Assembly: GCA_016281555.1 (NCBI GenBank)
Contig: JAEEIV010000067.1
Location: 32,664-96,663, forward strand
DNA length: 64,000 nt
From: Lachnospiraceae bacterium
GTDB lineage: Bacteria > Bacillota > Clostridia > Lachnospirales > Lachnospiraceae
Direction of reading: 5' to 3'
The position numbers were made by a program, and so were the translations under genes. The notes under the pieces were generated by a model. That model did not search any database, was not told the origin of the DNA, and worked only from the letters and a program-made list of their open reading frames with translations. Positions 23,802 to 31,574 of this stretch are shown here, piece after piece. Within the stretch, counting starts at the first letter, position 1; each line of letters opens with the position of its first letter.

Positions 23802-26183
23802 TCAGGCCAGTTTCAGAAGCAGCCGCAGGACGTCCTTTGCTGCGCGGTCAATGACTTCTTCGGAAAGCAGCCCTTTCTGATACTGTTCGAGCACGAATTC
23901 CGGGCTTCCGCAGGGCATCTTGATCGTGTTCCCCGCGGCGATCTCCCGGTCGTGGCGGCCGTGAGTGATCCAGTCCGAGCAGACGACGCCGTCAAATCCC
24001 CATTCCTCCCGGAGGATCCCGGTCAGAAGCTCCTTGTTCTCCGAGGTGCGGACTCCGTTCACATAGTTGTAGGAACTCATGATCGCCCAGCACTTCCCCT
24101 CTTTCACGCAGATCTCGAAGGCCTTCAGGTAGATTTCACGCAGCGCGCGCTCTGAGACTCTCGAATCGCTTTCCTTCCGGTTCGTTTCTTTGTTGTTGCA
24201 GGCAAAATGCTTGACGGTGACGGCGACGCCGTGCTTCTGGACGCCCTGAACGAGGGCGGAGGCGAGGCGGCCTGCCAGATACGGATCCTCGGAATAGTAT
24301 TCGAAATTCCGTCCGCACAGCGGATTCCGGTGGATGTTGACCGCGGGAGCAAGCCAGATGCCGAAGCCGTTTTCCGCCATTTCTTCCGCGGCCGTTTCTC
24401 CGATTTCCATAAGAAGCGATTCATTGAACGTGCAGGCAAGGAGCGTGGCGCACGGGAAGGCGGTCGTGGTGACGCCCGCGCTCGGCGCAATGCGTACGCC
24501 CGCCGGTCCGTCGGCCGTCATCGCGTTCGGAACGTTGTAGAGAAGAATGTTTCCGAAACCGAAGGTGTTCGCGGCACCGCGGTTCGGCTGTCCGCCAAGA
24601 AGAGAGATTTTCTGTTCGATGGAGAGTTTTCCGAAGAACTCTTCAAACGGCATGGCTCCGCCGGCCACGTCCGCGAAATTCGCGGGCCGTTCCTCCGGGC
24701 GGAGTTTGTAGAGTTTCGGCCGTTTCCAGTTGTTCTCATCCGGCGTGTCGGCCTCCTGCGGACAGTGGTTAACGTCATATTCCGGTAACGGCGCTTCGAA
24801 ATCGGTCGGCAATGCTTCCATGGTTCCGTCCGCGGTCAGCCGTTCTTTCAGCCGCTTCGGCACGCATTTCGGCGAAAGCTGATCAATGATCTCGGTTTCC
24901 TCGATCGTGAGGCTTTCCGGCAGTTCCTTCGCGTCCCGGACGTTCTCACCGAGATAGAAGCGGTATTCGCCGGCTTCCAGCACATAGGCGGATTTCCGGA
25001 CCTTGCCGAGATCGTCGTAACTGGACAGCTGGTATTTCGTGAAGTTCAGCGTGCGCGTGTCTTCCTCGCCCGGCTTCAGTTCTTTCGTCTTTTTAAATCC
25101 GATCAGGACTCTGGACGGTTTTCCGAGTTTTCCCTGCGGGGCGGAGGCGTAGAGTTCGATGACTTCCTTGCCGGGACGGGTCCCGACGTTCTTCACGGAC
25201 ACGGTGACCGTGTAATGATCCGGATAGACGGAGAGCATCGGAACGGAGGTTTCGAAGGTCGTGTAGGACAGGCCGTAGCCGAAAGGATAGCATACCTTGG
25301 ATTTCGCCTCTTCGAAGGTCTCGAAATAGCGGTAGCCGACGTAAACGTCTTCGGCGTATTCAAGGTAGTCCGGAGAATCATTGAAATGATCGGCGTTCGG
25401 ATACGAGGAAAAGCGGTCGGCAAAGGTGTCGGCCAGATGACCGGAAGGAGTCGCGTCGCCGACGAGAAGATCTGCGGCCGCAAGTCCGCCTTCCATGCCG
25501 GCCTGCCAGAGCAGCAGCACGCCCTGCACCTTCGGATCGTCCTTGAACCAGGTGACGTCCATCATGCCGCCCGTGTTCAAAAGCACCACGACGCGCGGAA
25601 AGGCGGCAAGCACTTTTCCGACCATCGTTTCCTCGGCGGGAGAGAGATAGAAGTCGCCGTCGCCCGGCACGCCCTGACGGTCGAAGCTTTCCCGAGAGAA
25701 GCGGGAAATCGTGACGACGGCCGTATCAGTGAACGCCCGCGCCTGTTCCATAAGACCGTCCGGAAGTTCCGGCTCGCCGATGAGGCCCGGATAAAGGGTC
25801 CCGCCGCTTTTCACTAACGCTTCATACAGCGGCTTCACGGCTTCTCGGTAGTAGTCGGAAAGCGGCTGAAACAGACGTATCTTTCCTTCCCGCTCCTTGA
25901 TCTCCAGTCCCTCAGTGACGTTCCGTGAATAAGCGGTGTAGGTGTTTCCGCTGCCGCCGCCTCCCTTGGAGTAGTCGATCTGCGCCTTTCCGAACACGGC
26001 GATCTTCTGTCCCGGAGCAAAGGGAAGACAGCCGTTTTCGTTTTTTAACAGCACCATGCCTTCCTGCGCCGCTTTTCTGGAAATCTCAATATGTGCCGCG
26101 GAACCGGTCAGGTAGCTTCCGTCGTCGCCGAGCGGAGATGCGGGCATGTAATTGATCCGCTGCCATTTGGGATAGGATTTCAT
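23802..26183 (-). CDS. GH3 beta-glucosidase with inverted domain order
   Basis: A 793-residue glycoside hydrolase family 3 enzyme whose domains are permuted. The alpha/beta sandwich domain comes first (about residues 30-300, with GGGGSGNTY and the PFGYGLSYT end). The fibronectin-III-like domain follows (about 305-405). After a linker, the TIM-barrel catalytic domain is last (about 500-790). Nucleophile Asp737 lies in GVVCSDW. The catalytic-domain motifs GPAGVR, GRNFEYYSEDP and KHFACNN are intact. This order is known from Ruminococcus albus and Butyrivibrio enzymes. There is no signal peptide, so it is cytoplasmic. A terminator (26216-26249) separates it from the kinase gene upstream; no clear promoter of its own was found, so it may depend on readthrough. 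Confidence 0.95.
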   Translation of the reverse strand: MKSYPKWQRINYMPASPLGDDGSYLTGSAAHIEISRKAAQEGMVLLKNENGCLPFAPGQKIAVFGKAQIDYSKGGGGSGNTYTAYSRNVTEGLEIKEREGKIRLFQPLSDYYREAVKPLYEALVKSGGTLYPGLIGEPELPDGLMEQARAFTDTAVVTISRFSRESFDRQGVPGDGDFYLSPAEETMVGKVLAAFPRVVVLLNTGGMMDVTWFKDDPKVQGVLLLWQAGMEGGLAAADLLVGDATPSGHLADTFADRFSSYPNADHFNDSPDYLEYAEDVYVGYRYFETFEEAKSKVCYPFGYGLSYTTFETSVPMLSVYPDHYTVTVSVKNVGTRPGKEVIELYASAPQGKLGKPSRVLIGFKKTKELKPGEEDTRTLNFTKYQLSSYDDLGKVRKSAYVLEAGEYRFYLGENVRDAKELPESLTIEETEIIDQLSPKCVPKRLKERLTADGTMEALPTDFEAPLPEYDVNHCPQEADTPDENNWKRPKLYKLRPEERPANFADVAGGAMPFEEFFGKLSIEQKISLLGGQPNRGAANTFGFGNILLYNVPNAMTADGPAGVRIAPSAGVTTTAFPCATLLACTFNESLLMEIGETAAEEMAENGFGIWLAPAVNIHRNPLCGRNFEYYSEDPYLAGRLASALVQGVQKHGVAVTVKHFACNNKETNRKESDSRVSERALREIYLKAFEICVKEGKCWAIMSSYNYVNGVRTSENKELLTGILREEWGFDGVVCSDWITHGRHDREIAAGNTIKMPCGSPEFVLEQYQKGLLSEEVIDRAAKDVLRLLLKLA

Positions 26184-26215
26184 TTCAGAATTCTCCTCTG
26201 CATAAAATGATAAAG

Positions 26216-26249
26216 AAAAAAGGGGCCGTCGGCGTTTCGCAACAGCCCC
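26216..26249 (-). terminator. Intra-operon terminator between FGGY kinase and GH3
   Basis: Minus strand: GGGGC, an inner stem GTTGCG/CGC-CGAC with a bulge, GCCCC, then six U. Because no promoter is evident between it and GH3, it may act as a partial terminator that lowers glycosidase expression relative to isomerase and kinase. Confidence 0.8.
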
Positions 26250-26264
26250 GCCTGAAAAACGGTG

Positions 26265-27722
26265 TTACATGCGGGCAATGCGGATCATTGCCTCATAAAG
26301 TGCGTTGAACTTCCGGTATTTCAGGTCCGTAAATTCAGTGGGATGCGGCAGGAATTCGCTCTTCATCGAGACGCATTTCTTCGCTGCGCAATGGAGACAG
26401 CCGAACGTGCCTCCGGAGACCGCGGCGATCATGGCGGCGCCGAGGCAGGCCGCTTCCTTTTCCGAAGGAATGCGGACCGGAAGACCGGTGATGTCGGCCT
26501 GCAGCTGACACCAGATGCCGCTCTTCGAGCCGCCGCCGGTGGCAATGATCGACTCGGGCGTCGAGCCCTTCGCCGTCATTTCCTCGCAGTTCTTCTTGAG
26601 AACGAAGGCCACGCCTTCCATGACGGCATGAGCCATGTCGAAAGCGTCGTGCTCCTGCCTGAGGCCGTAGAAGCAGCCGACGGCGTCCATGTCAAATTCG
26701 GGCGCGCTCGTGCCGACGAGGTAGGGCAGGAAGAGAAGATCATTCCGTTTGTTCCGTTTTTCCAGTTCCTCGTCGATCTCTTTAAAACCGGTGTCCGGCA
26801 TGCATTTCTGCTTGAACCATTCCAACGAGACGCCGCCGGATTCCGCGACCGGAAGCATGATCCAGGTGTCGGGCATGAAGCCGTAGTGCATGGCCACGCC
26901 GGAACACTTCGGCACCGGCGTTTTGCACATCGTCGCCATGGCCATGACCGTGCCCGTGGAAAGCGTGATCCCGCCGGGCTCTAAGTTACCCGTGCCGATC
27001 ATGCCCGCGAAATGGTCGAGCGTTCCGACGTTCACGAAGCATTCTTCGGTCTGTCCAAGGAAGGAAAGGTGTTCGGCCTTCAGGTTTCCGGCGACCGTGC
27101 AGGGCTCGATGAGCGCGGGCAGCTTCGTTTCGGGCACGCCGATGGCTTCCAGCATTTCCTTCCAGTAGCACTTGTTGTAAATGTCAAAATAGAAGGAGAA
27201 GGTCGCAATGGACATGTCGGATCGCTTTTCGCCGGTCATGTAGTAGACGACGTAGTCCTTGAGCAGCATGTAGGTCTCGGTGCTTCGGTAGGTCTCGGGC
27301 TCGTGTTTCTTCAGCCACAAGATCTTCGTCGCCGGCCAGGTCGGCAGCACCGCCATCTGTCCGGTCTTTTCCTCGCAGATCTTGTGCGGGAAGAGCGAAG
27401 AGAGGTATTCGCATTCCTCGACGGAACGCTCGTCCATCCAGGAGATCGCGTTCCTGAGCGGACGCCCGTCTTTTCCGAGAACGACGAGGGTCTCCGCCTG
27501 TCCCGTGAATGCGAAGCCCTTCAGGGACTTCACGTTTCCTTCGGCCATGGTTTCCTTCACGAGCTGAAGCACGTCCTTCGCGTAGGCTTCCGCGTCGAAC
27601 TCGACGAAGCCGTTCTCACGGAAATACTGCACGGCGTGAGAGCACCGCGCCTTTAAGTTCATTTCGCCGTCGTACACGGCGCATTTAATGTTCGTGGTTC
27701 CGAGATCGATACCTGCGTACAT
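26265..27722 (-). CDS. FGGY-family carbohydrate kinase (xylulokinase-like)
   Basis: A 485-residue sugar kinase of the FGGY family. The N-terminal phosphate loop is GIDLGTTNIKCAVYD. SWMDERS, GTLDHFAGMIGTGN and the adenosine-site ATGGGSKSGIWCQLQADITG region match xylulokinases and relatives. The longest frame begins GTG-ATG; AAGGAGG is better placed for the ATG at 27722. It follows the fucose/arabinose isomerase-like gene by 48 bases, which fits an isomerase-kinase pair acting on a ketose. Xylulose is the default substrate guess; ribulose, fuculose or another ketose cannot be excluded by motif. Confidence 0.9.
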   Translation of the reverse strand: MYAGIDLGTTNIKCAVYDGEMNLKARCSHAVQYFRENGFVEFDAEAYAKDVLQLVKETMAEGNVKSLKGFAFTGQAETLVVLGKDGRPLRNAISWMDERSVEECEYLSSLFPHKICEEKTGQMAVLPTWPATKILWLKKHEPETYRSTETYMLLKDYVVYYMTGEKRSDMSIATFSFYFDIYNKCYWKEMLEAIGVPETKLPALIEPCTVAGNLKAEHLSFLGQTEECFVNVGTLDHFAGMIGTGNLEPGGITLSTGTVMAMATMCKTPVPKCSGVAMHYGFMPDTWIMLPVAESGGVSLEWFKQKCMPDTGFKEIDEELEKRNKRNDLLFLPYLVGTSAPEFDMDAVGCFYGLRQEHDAFDMAHAVMEGVAFVLKKNCEEMTAKGSTPESIIATGGGSKSGIWCQLQADITGLPVRIPSEKEAACLGAAMIAAVSGGTFGCLHCAAKKCVSMKSEFLPHPTEFTDLKYRKFNALYEAMIRIARM

Positions 27723-27770
27723 CACTTCCTCCTTCGCATCCGCTTTTGTCTGTGTTTACCCGCCGGGGGA

Positions 27771-29132
27771 TCAATAGATCATTTTAATGCCCGTCATCTT
27801 GCAGAAGGACTTCAGTTCTTCGACGAAGTTTCCGTAAGCGACGATGACGTGCTGACAGGAAACGTTCTCCGCAAATTCCTCGACCGTGCAGGAATCCGGG
27901 AAGACTTCGAGCGACGGAAGCTGCGGCGCGGGATCGTCCCAGCCGAACTCGTTCCACGCCGGCGGCTCCTTCGCCGTGCCGGTGTAGACGTGCATGAAAT
28001 AGCGGCCGTCCTTGTAGTACAGACGCGCGCAGGTCACGTAGCCGGTCTTCACTTTCGAGACGTTCAGAAGCGAAGAGTTCAAAAGACCGAACGCGGCCGG
28101 AAGGACCGTCACGTCGCCGGCCGTCGCGGCCTTCGGCACGAAATCCGGAACGCCGATCAGCATGCTCTTCTCGAAGAATTCATAGTACTCGAGATAGGGC
28201 ACGGTCTGGCCGGTCAGGTATTTCATGATGAGCTGCGTCACGGCGCCGAGCACGTCGTTTTCGGGGATCGTCAGGATGTTCGTATAGTGCTCCAGAAGCA
28301 TGAAGACCATCGCCGGCGGGAAGCCTTCCAGCTTTTTCATGCCGTCGACGTCGATGAGCGTGATGGCCTCAAAGCCGCGCTCCCGGATCTTCTTCACGAT
28401 CGCAAGCGCGTATTTCACGCCGCTCTCAATGACGCTGTCGTCACAGGCCTTCTTGAAGACCCAGTTTTCTTTCACGAAACGGATGCCTTCCGAAACGTCG
28501 GCGGGATCCAGCGTTTCGATGAGCTGCTTCATTTCCAGCATTTCGAACGGCTCGACTTCGACGCCGATCTGACCGCGCATGGAATTGCCCTCGAACTGCG
28601 TGCCGTAGAGCAGCATGTCGCGGTAGCCCATGGAACCGATCCTCGCATCGCGGAGGTTTGCCTTCGCGCGGGCGGCGGTGACGTAGGACGCGACCTTGTC
28701 GACCGGCAGTGGCTGATTCACGATGCTGTAGACGTATTTAAAGGTGTAGTGCATGGCTTCCATCGCCGGACGGATGGCCGTCGTTCCGGCCTGGTCCGCG
28801 GTCGTGATGAGACGGCCGTTCTCGTACCAGCCCGCGAGTCCCCAGAGGACCATCGGAAGATGGCGGTAATGATCCAACACCTTGATGACCGCGTGCGTCG
28901 GCACCCAGCCGGCCACGGCCACGACGAGGCAGTAGAAATCCTTGCCGGCCAGTTTCTCCAGCGCGCTGTCCGCGTACTTGTACTCCGGATCGTCAATGAC
29001 GACGCCGGCGTCGATCAGGCCTTCCACCTTTTCGGACAGGGCCTTCAGCGCTTCGTCGTGCTTCAGCTGCAGTCTCTCGAACGGCGTGTTGATCTCACCG
29101 AAACAAACAAAACCTACCTGATTCTTTTTCAT
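27771..29132 (-). CDS. L-fucose/L-arabinose isomerase-superfamily protein
   Basis: A 453-residue protein resembling the divergent fucose/arabinose isomerase family. Three Rossmann-like parts can be traced: the N-terminal VGFVCFGEINTPF strand, the VVAVAGWVPTHAVIKVLD segment, and a C-terminal domain containing YVTCARLYYKDGRYFMHVYTG and a final VSCQHVIVAYG stretch. Candidate metal ligands are the acidic residues in FEGNSMRGQIGVEVEPFE and in LIDVDGMKK. True FucI is about 590 and AraA about 500 residues, so this belongs to the shorter relatives of uncertain substrate. Second gene of the SIS-isomerase-kinase operon, 54 bases after SIS. Confidence 0.82.
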   Translation of the reverse strand: MKKNQVGFVCFGEINTPFERLQLKHDEALKALSEKVEGLIDAGVVIDDPEYKYADSALEKLAGKDFYCLVVAVAGWVPTHAVIKVLDHYRHLPMVLWGLAGWYENGRLITTADQAGTTAIRPAMEAMHYTFKYVYSIVNQPLPVDKVASYVTAARAKANLRDARIGSMGYRDMLLYGTQFEGNSMRGQIGVEVEPFEMLEMKQLIETLDPADVSEGIRFVKENWVFKKACDDSVIESGVKYALAIVKKIRERGFEAITLIDVDGMKKLEGFPPAMVFMLLEHYTNILTIPENDVLGAVTQLIMKYLTGQTVPYLEYYEFFEKSMLIGVPDFVPKAATAGDVTVLPAAFGLLNSSLLNVSKVKTGYVTCARLYYKDGRYFMHVYTGTAKEPPAWNEFGWDDPAPQLPSLEVFPDSCTVEEFAENVSCQHVIVAYGNFVEELKSFCKMTGIKMIY

Positions 29133-29186
29133 GGGACAATCTCCTTTATTTTTGGTTGATTATTGTACGAATTCCGTTTTTCCGTC

Positions 29187-29807
29187 TCACTTCGTGATCT
29201 CATCGGTGAGACCGTGGCCGTTCAGGCGTTCTCCGACGGCACCGCCCGGGTGGACGACGGCGAACTGTTCCGCCTGATAGTCCGTTTCTTCAATGATGGC
29301 CGCCTGCAGTGCATGGAAGATCATGCAGAGAGCGGTGGTGCTGGTGGTGCCCTGCATATTGTATTTGTCGGTCTCGCGGTTCACGTGCTGTTTCAAGACG
29401 ACGTCCGCGGCTTCGGCAAGCGGGGATTCCAGATTTTCCGTCACGGCAATGATTTTCACGCCCTTCGTCTTGCAGATATCGACGATCGGGAAGAGTTCTT
29501 TCGTCTTTCCGCCGCGGGAAGCGAAGATCATCACGTCGCCTTTCTGCAGGAAGCCCGTTGCGCCGTGTACGGCTTCGGCGGGAGAGATGAAGCGGGAAGG
29601 CCGCTCGATGCAGCAGAGCAGGTGTGCCATGTGCTGGCAGATGATGCCGGAATGACCGCAGCCCGAGGTGCCGATCCGCTCCGCGCCGATCAGGAGTTCC
29701 ACGGCTTTCGAGAAAGCAGCTTCGTTAAAGTAGTCCTTCATTTCACGGATGCATTCGGCTTCGATGTCGTAGGCCTGTCTGGCGGCCTGGATCGCTTTTT
29801 CGTTCAT
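29187..29807 (-). CDS. SIS-domain sugar-phosphate isomerase (KpsF/GutQ or HxlB-like)
   Basis: A 206-residue single SIS domain. Sugar-phosphate contacts are suggested by TSGCGHSGIICQHMAH and FASRGGKTKEL. The C-terminal HPGGAVGERL is a hallmark of KpsF/GutQ arabinose-5-phosphate isomerases. The CBS pair found in full-length KpsF is absent. It would interconvert an aldose and a ketose phosphate in the cytoplasm. It is the first gene of the minus-strand operon under a perfect-consensus promoter (29870-29898) with an inverted-repeat operator candidate. CGGAGG lies 11 bases before the ATG. Confidence 0.86.
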   Translation of the reverse strand: MNEKAIQAARQAYDIEAECIREMKDYFNEAAFSKAVELLIGAERIGTSGCGHSGIICQHMAHLLCCIERPSRFISPAEAVHGATGFLQKGDVMIFASRGGKTKELFPIVDICKTKGVKIIAVTENLESPLAEAADVVLKQHVNRETDKYNMQGTTSTTALCMIFHALQAAIIEETDYQAEQFAVVHPGGAVGERLNGHGLTDEITK

Positions 29808-29869
29808 AAATAAAGAAACCTCCGGGAATGGATTGGGGCGGTTAAGGAGGACGTCCGAAACCGACTATC

Positions 29870-29898
29870 ATTATAATTGACGAAGATAATAATGTCAA
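29870..29898 (-). promoter_or_regulatory. Consensus promoter of the minus-strand sugar operon
   Basis: Minus strand: TTGACA, 17 bases, TATAAT, a perfect sigma-A consensus. It lies about 90 bp from the divergent plus-strand promoter. Confidence 0.88.
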
Positions 29899-29900
29899 TT
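29875..29900. repeat. Inverted repeat over the minus-strand promoter (operator candidate)
   Basis: AATTGAC (29875-29881), 12 bases, GTCAATT (29894-29900). It overlaps both the -35 and the spacer of the SIS promoter, so a bound protein would exclude polymerase. The regulator gene was not identified in the window. Confidence 0.5.
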
Positions 29901-29963
29901 TTATTTACTTCGATTTCAGCCTTTTTACATTATAAAACTGAGAATGGAACGGCGATTTTTCAA

Positions 29964-29992
29964 TTGACGAACGGGAGCGGGATTGGTATAAT
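29964..29992 (+). promoter_or_regulatory. Promoter of the TIM paralogue-yjbQ unit
   Basis: TTGACG, 17 bases, TATAAT (29987-29992). The transcript would start near 29999, giving a leader of about 60 bases before ATG 30060. Confidence 0.82.
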
Positions 29993-30059
29993 GAAATACA
30001 AAGGTCAAAGGGGGGTATTCTGTCCTTTTGAACCCATTATAACGATTTGGAGGCTGTTT

Positions 30060-30764
30060 ATGTCGAACTGCAAGATCAAGGCACCGTTTTTTGAAATCGG
30101 TCCGAAGTCTTATCTCTACGGAGACGAGATCCTGGAACTCGCGAAAGCGGCGGACGAAGCCAGCGAAAAATACGATGTGGACATCATTTTCACCTGCCCC
30201 ATCGTGGACATCCGGAGAGTGAAGGAGAATACGAAACGGATCCACGTCTTCGCACCGCATATGGATCCTCTGTATCCGGGACGCGGACTGGCGGACATCC
30301 TTCCGGAGTCGCTCGTGGCGGCCGGTGCGGAAGGCGTGATGCTGAACCACTGCGAAAAACCCCTGGACAGAGAAACCCTGGAAAAGACCATGCGGAGGGC
30401 CGATGAAGTCGGCCTGACGACGATCGTCTGCGCGGATTCCCTGAAAGACGCGAGAGAGATCGCTGCGCTCAATGCGGACATCATCGTTGCGGAACCTTCC
30501 GAACTGATCGGACTCGGCGTCAGCGTCGGACCGGAATACGTCGAGGCGGCGACGAAGGCCGTCAAGGACGTGGCGCCGAAGACCCTGGTGCTGACCGCGG
30601 CGGGCATTGCCGGCGGAAAGGACGTTTACAATACGATCAAGGCCGGCGCCGATGCGACCGGTTCTTCTTCGGGCGTGGCGAAGGCGAAGGACCGTCCGGC
30701 CATGATCGACGAAATGATCTCGGCACTTCGGAAGGCCTGGGACGAAAGAAAGAAGAAAAAATAA
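30060..30764 (+). CDS. Triosephosphate isomerase paralogue (TIM-like sugar-phosphate isomerase)
   Basis: A 234-residue TIM-barrel protein. The electrophile-type His97 sits in LNHCEKP, corresponding to the NHSEKR motif of TIM. The catalytic-base Glu145 sits in AEPSELIGLG, resembling the archaeal loop. Lys16 is a candidate for the N-terminal catalytic Lys. The phosphate loop TAAGIAGGKD and GADATGSSSG follow. It is closer in length and loop style to archaeal TIM and to TIM-like isomerases of tetrose and other short-sugar catabolism than to the glycolytic enzyme. The open frame extends to 29877, but GGAGG at 30049-30053 sets ATG 30060. It lies opposite the SIS operon. Confidence 0.85.
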   Translation: MSNCKIKAPFFEIGPKSYLYGDEILELAKAADEASEKYDVDIIFTCPIVDIRRVKENTKRIHVFAPHMDPLYPGRGLADILPESLVAAGAEGVMLNHCEKPLDRETLEKTMRRADEVGLTTIVCADSLKDAREIAALNADIIVAEPSELIGLGVSVGPEYVEAATKAVKDVAPKTLVLTAAGIAGGKDVYNTIKAGADATGSSSGVAKAKDRPAMIDEMISALRKAWDERKKKK

Positions 30765-30796
30765 AACACAAACATATTTTGTTGGAGGAAAAGAGA

Positions 30797-31420
30797 ATGG
30801 AAGTCAAAGTTTACCAGAAAGAGCTTGAACTGCAGTCCAGAGGCTGGATCCCGACGTTTCATGACGTCTCGAAAGAGATCCGTGAGATCGTGAAGGCCTC
30901 CGGCGTGAAGAACGGCACCGTCTGCGTCGCTTCTCATCACACCACCTGCTCGGTCATGGTTCAGGAATGCTCTCACGACATCGATTCGTTCGATCTGGAG
31001 TTTCTGCAGCACGACCTGCTCGACATCATGCGGAAACTGGTCCCCGATTTCAGGGAAGAGCATCAGTACCGTCATCCCGGCCCGATCCATGCGCAGTTCG
31101 GCCGCTATGTGAACGAGCCCGGCGATTTCACGTCCATGAATACCGACGGCCACCTGCGTTCCGTGTTCTTCGGCCGGAGCGAGACGATGACCATCAAGGA
31201 CGGCGAACTGGACGGCGGCGAATTCGCTCACGTCTACTTCATTGACTGGGATCAGGTCAGAGCCCGTCACCGTCAGCTGAACGTGACCGTCATCGGCACG
31301 CCGGAAGCATTGCCGGAAGACCGGAAGTGGAATAACGGCGAAGTCATCAATACGCTGCACAAGTTCCTTCCGGAAGAGAAGGCGTACGACGTTCATTACG
31401 ATTTGCAGCTGAAGCGCTGA
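30797..31420 (+). CDS. yjbQ: YjbQ/UPF0047-family protein, long form
   Basis: A 207-residue member of the YjbQ family. The conserved histidine cluster SHHTTCSVMVQE and the NTDGHLRSVFFGRSETMTI segment align with the usual SPHTTAGI and DAHLKASLLG motifs. Standard YjbQ has about 135-140 residues. Here a roughly 40-residue insert (FDLEFLQHDLLDIMRKLVP onward, including HPGPIHAQ) and a C-terminal extension enlarge it. E. coli YjbQ has weak thiamine-phosphate synthase activity, but the true function is unsettled. Genomic position with sugar-phosphate isomerases suggests a role on a phosphorylated or keto sugar. ATG 30797 follows GGAGGAAAAGAG. Confidence 0.82.
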   Translation: MEVKVYQKELELQSRGWIPTFHDVSKEIREIVKASGVKNGTVCVASHHTTCSVMVQECSHDIDSFDLEFLQHDLLDIMRKLVPDFREEHQYRHPGPIHAQFGRYVNEPGDFTSMNTDGHLRSVFFGRSETMTIKDGELDGGEFAHVYFIDWDQVRARHRQLNVTVIGTPEALPEDRKWNNGEVINTLHKFLPEEKAYDVHYDLQLKR

Positions 31421-31478
31421 GACTTCGGAAAACAGAATTACAAGTTTGCTTTTCTATGGCAAATTGTACAAAAAGCAA

Positions 31479-31507
31479 TTGACTTTTTTGTGCCATTTGT
31501 TTATATT
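31479..31507 (+). promoter_or_regulatory. Promoter of the sugar ABC importer operon
   Basis: TTGACT, 17 bases, TATATT. The start near 31514 gives a leader of about 60 bases. The region 31421-31574 contains no gene. Confidence 0.75.
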
Positions 31508-31574
31508 AGACTTGGTATTCGATTTTGTCGAAACAGTTTTTGAATCATACTTATATGAGGAGGAAAAGAAAAAC

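Noticed and set aside
29877..30059. N-terminal extension of the TIM-like frame
   Set aside because: It crosses the promoter 29964-29992; GGAGG at 30049-30053 fixes the start at 30060.
31456..31496. ATGGCA...TGCCAT inverted repeat around the importer promoter as an operator
   Set aside because: Six-base arms 29 bases apart are weak and may be chance; no catabolite-response-like sequence was recognised.
31446..31574. N-terminal extension of the solute-binding protein frame
   Set aside because: It spans the promoter and removes the signal peptide from the N-terminus; ATG 31575 has the ribosome site and lipoprotein signal.
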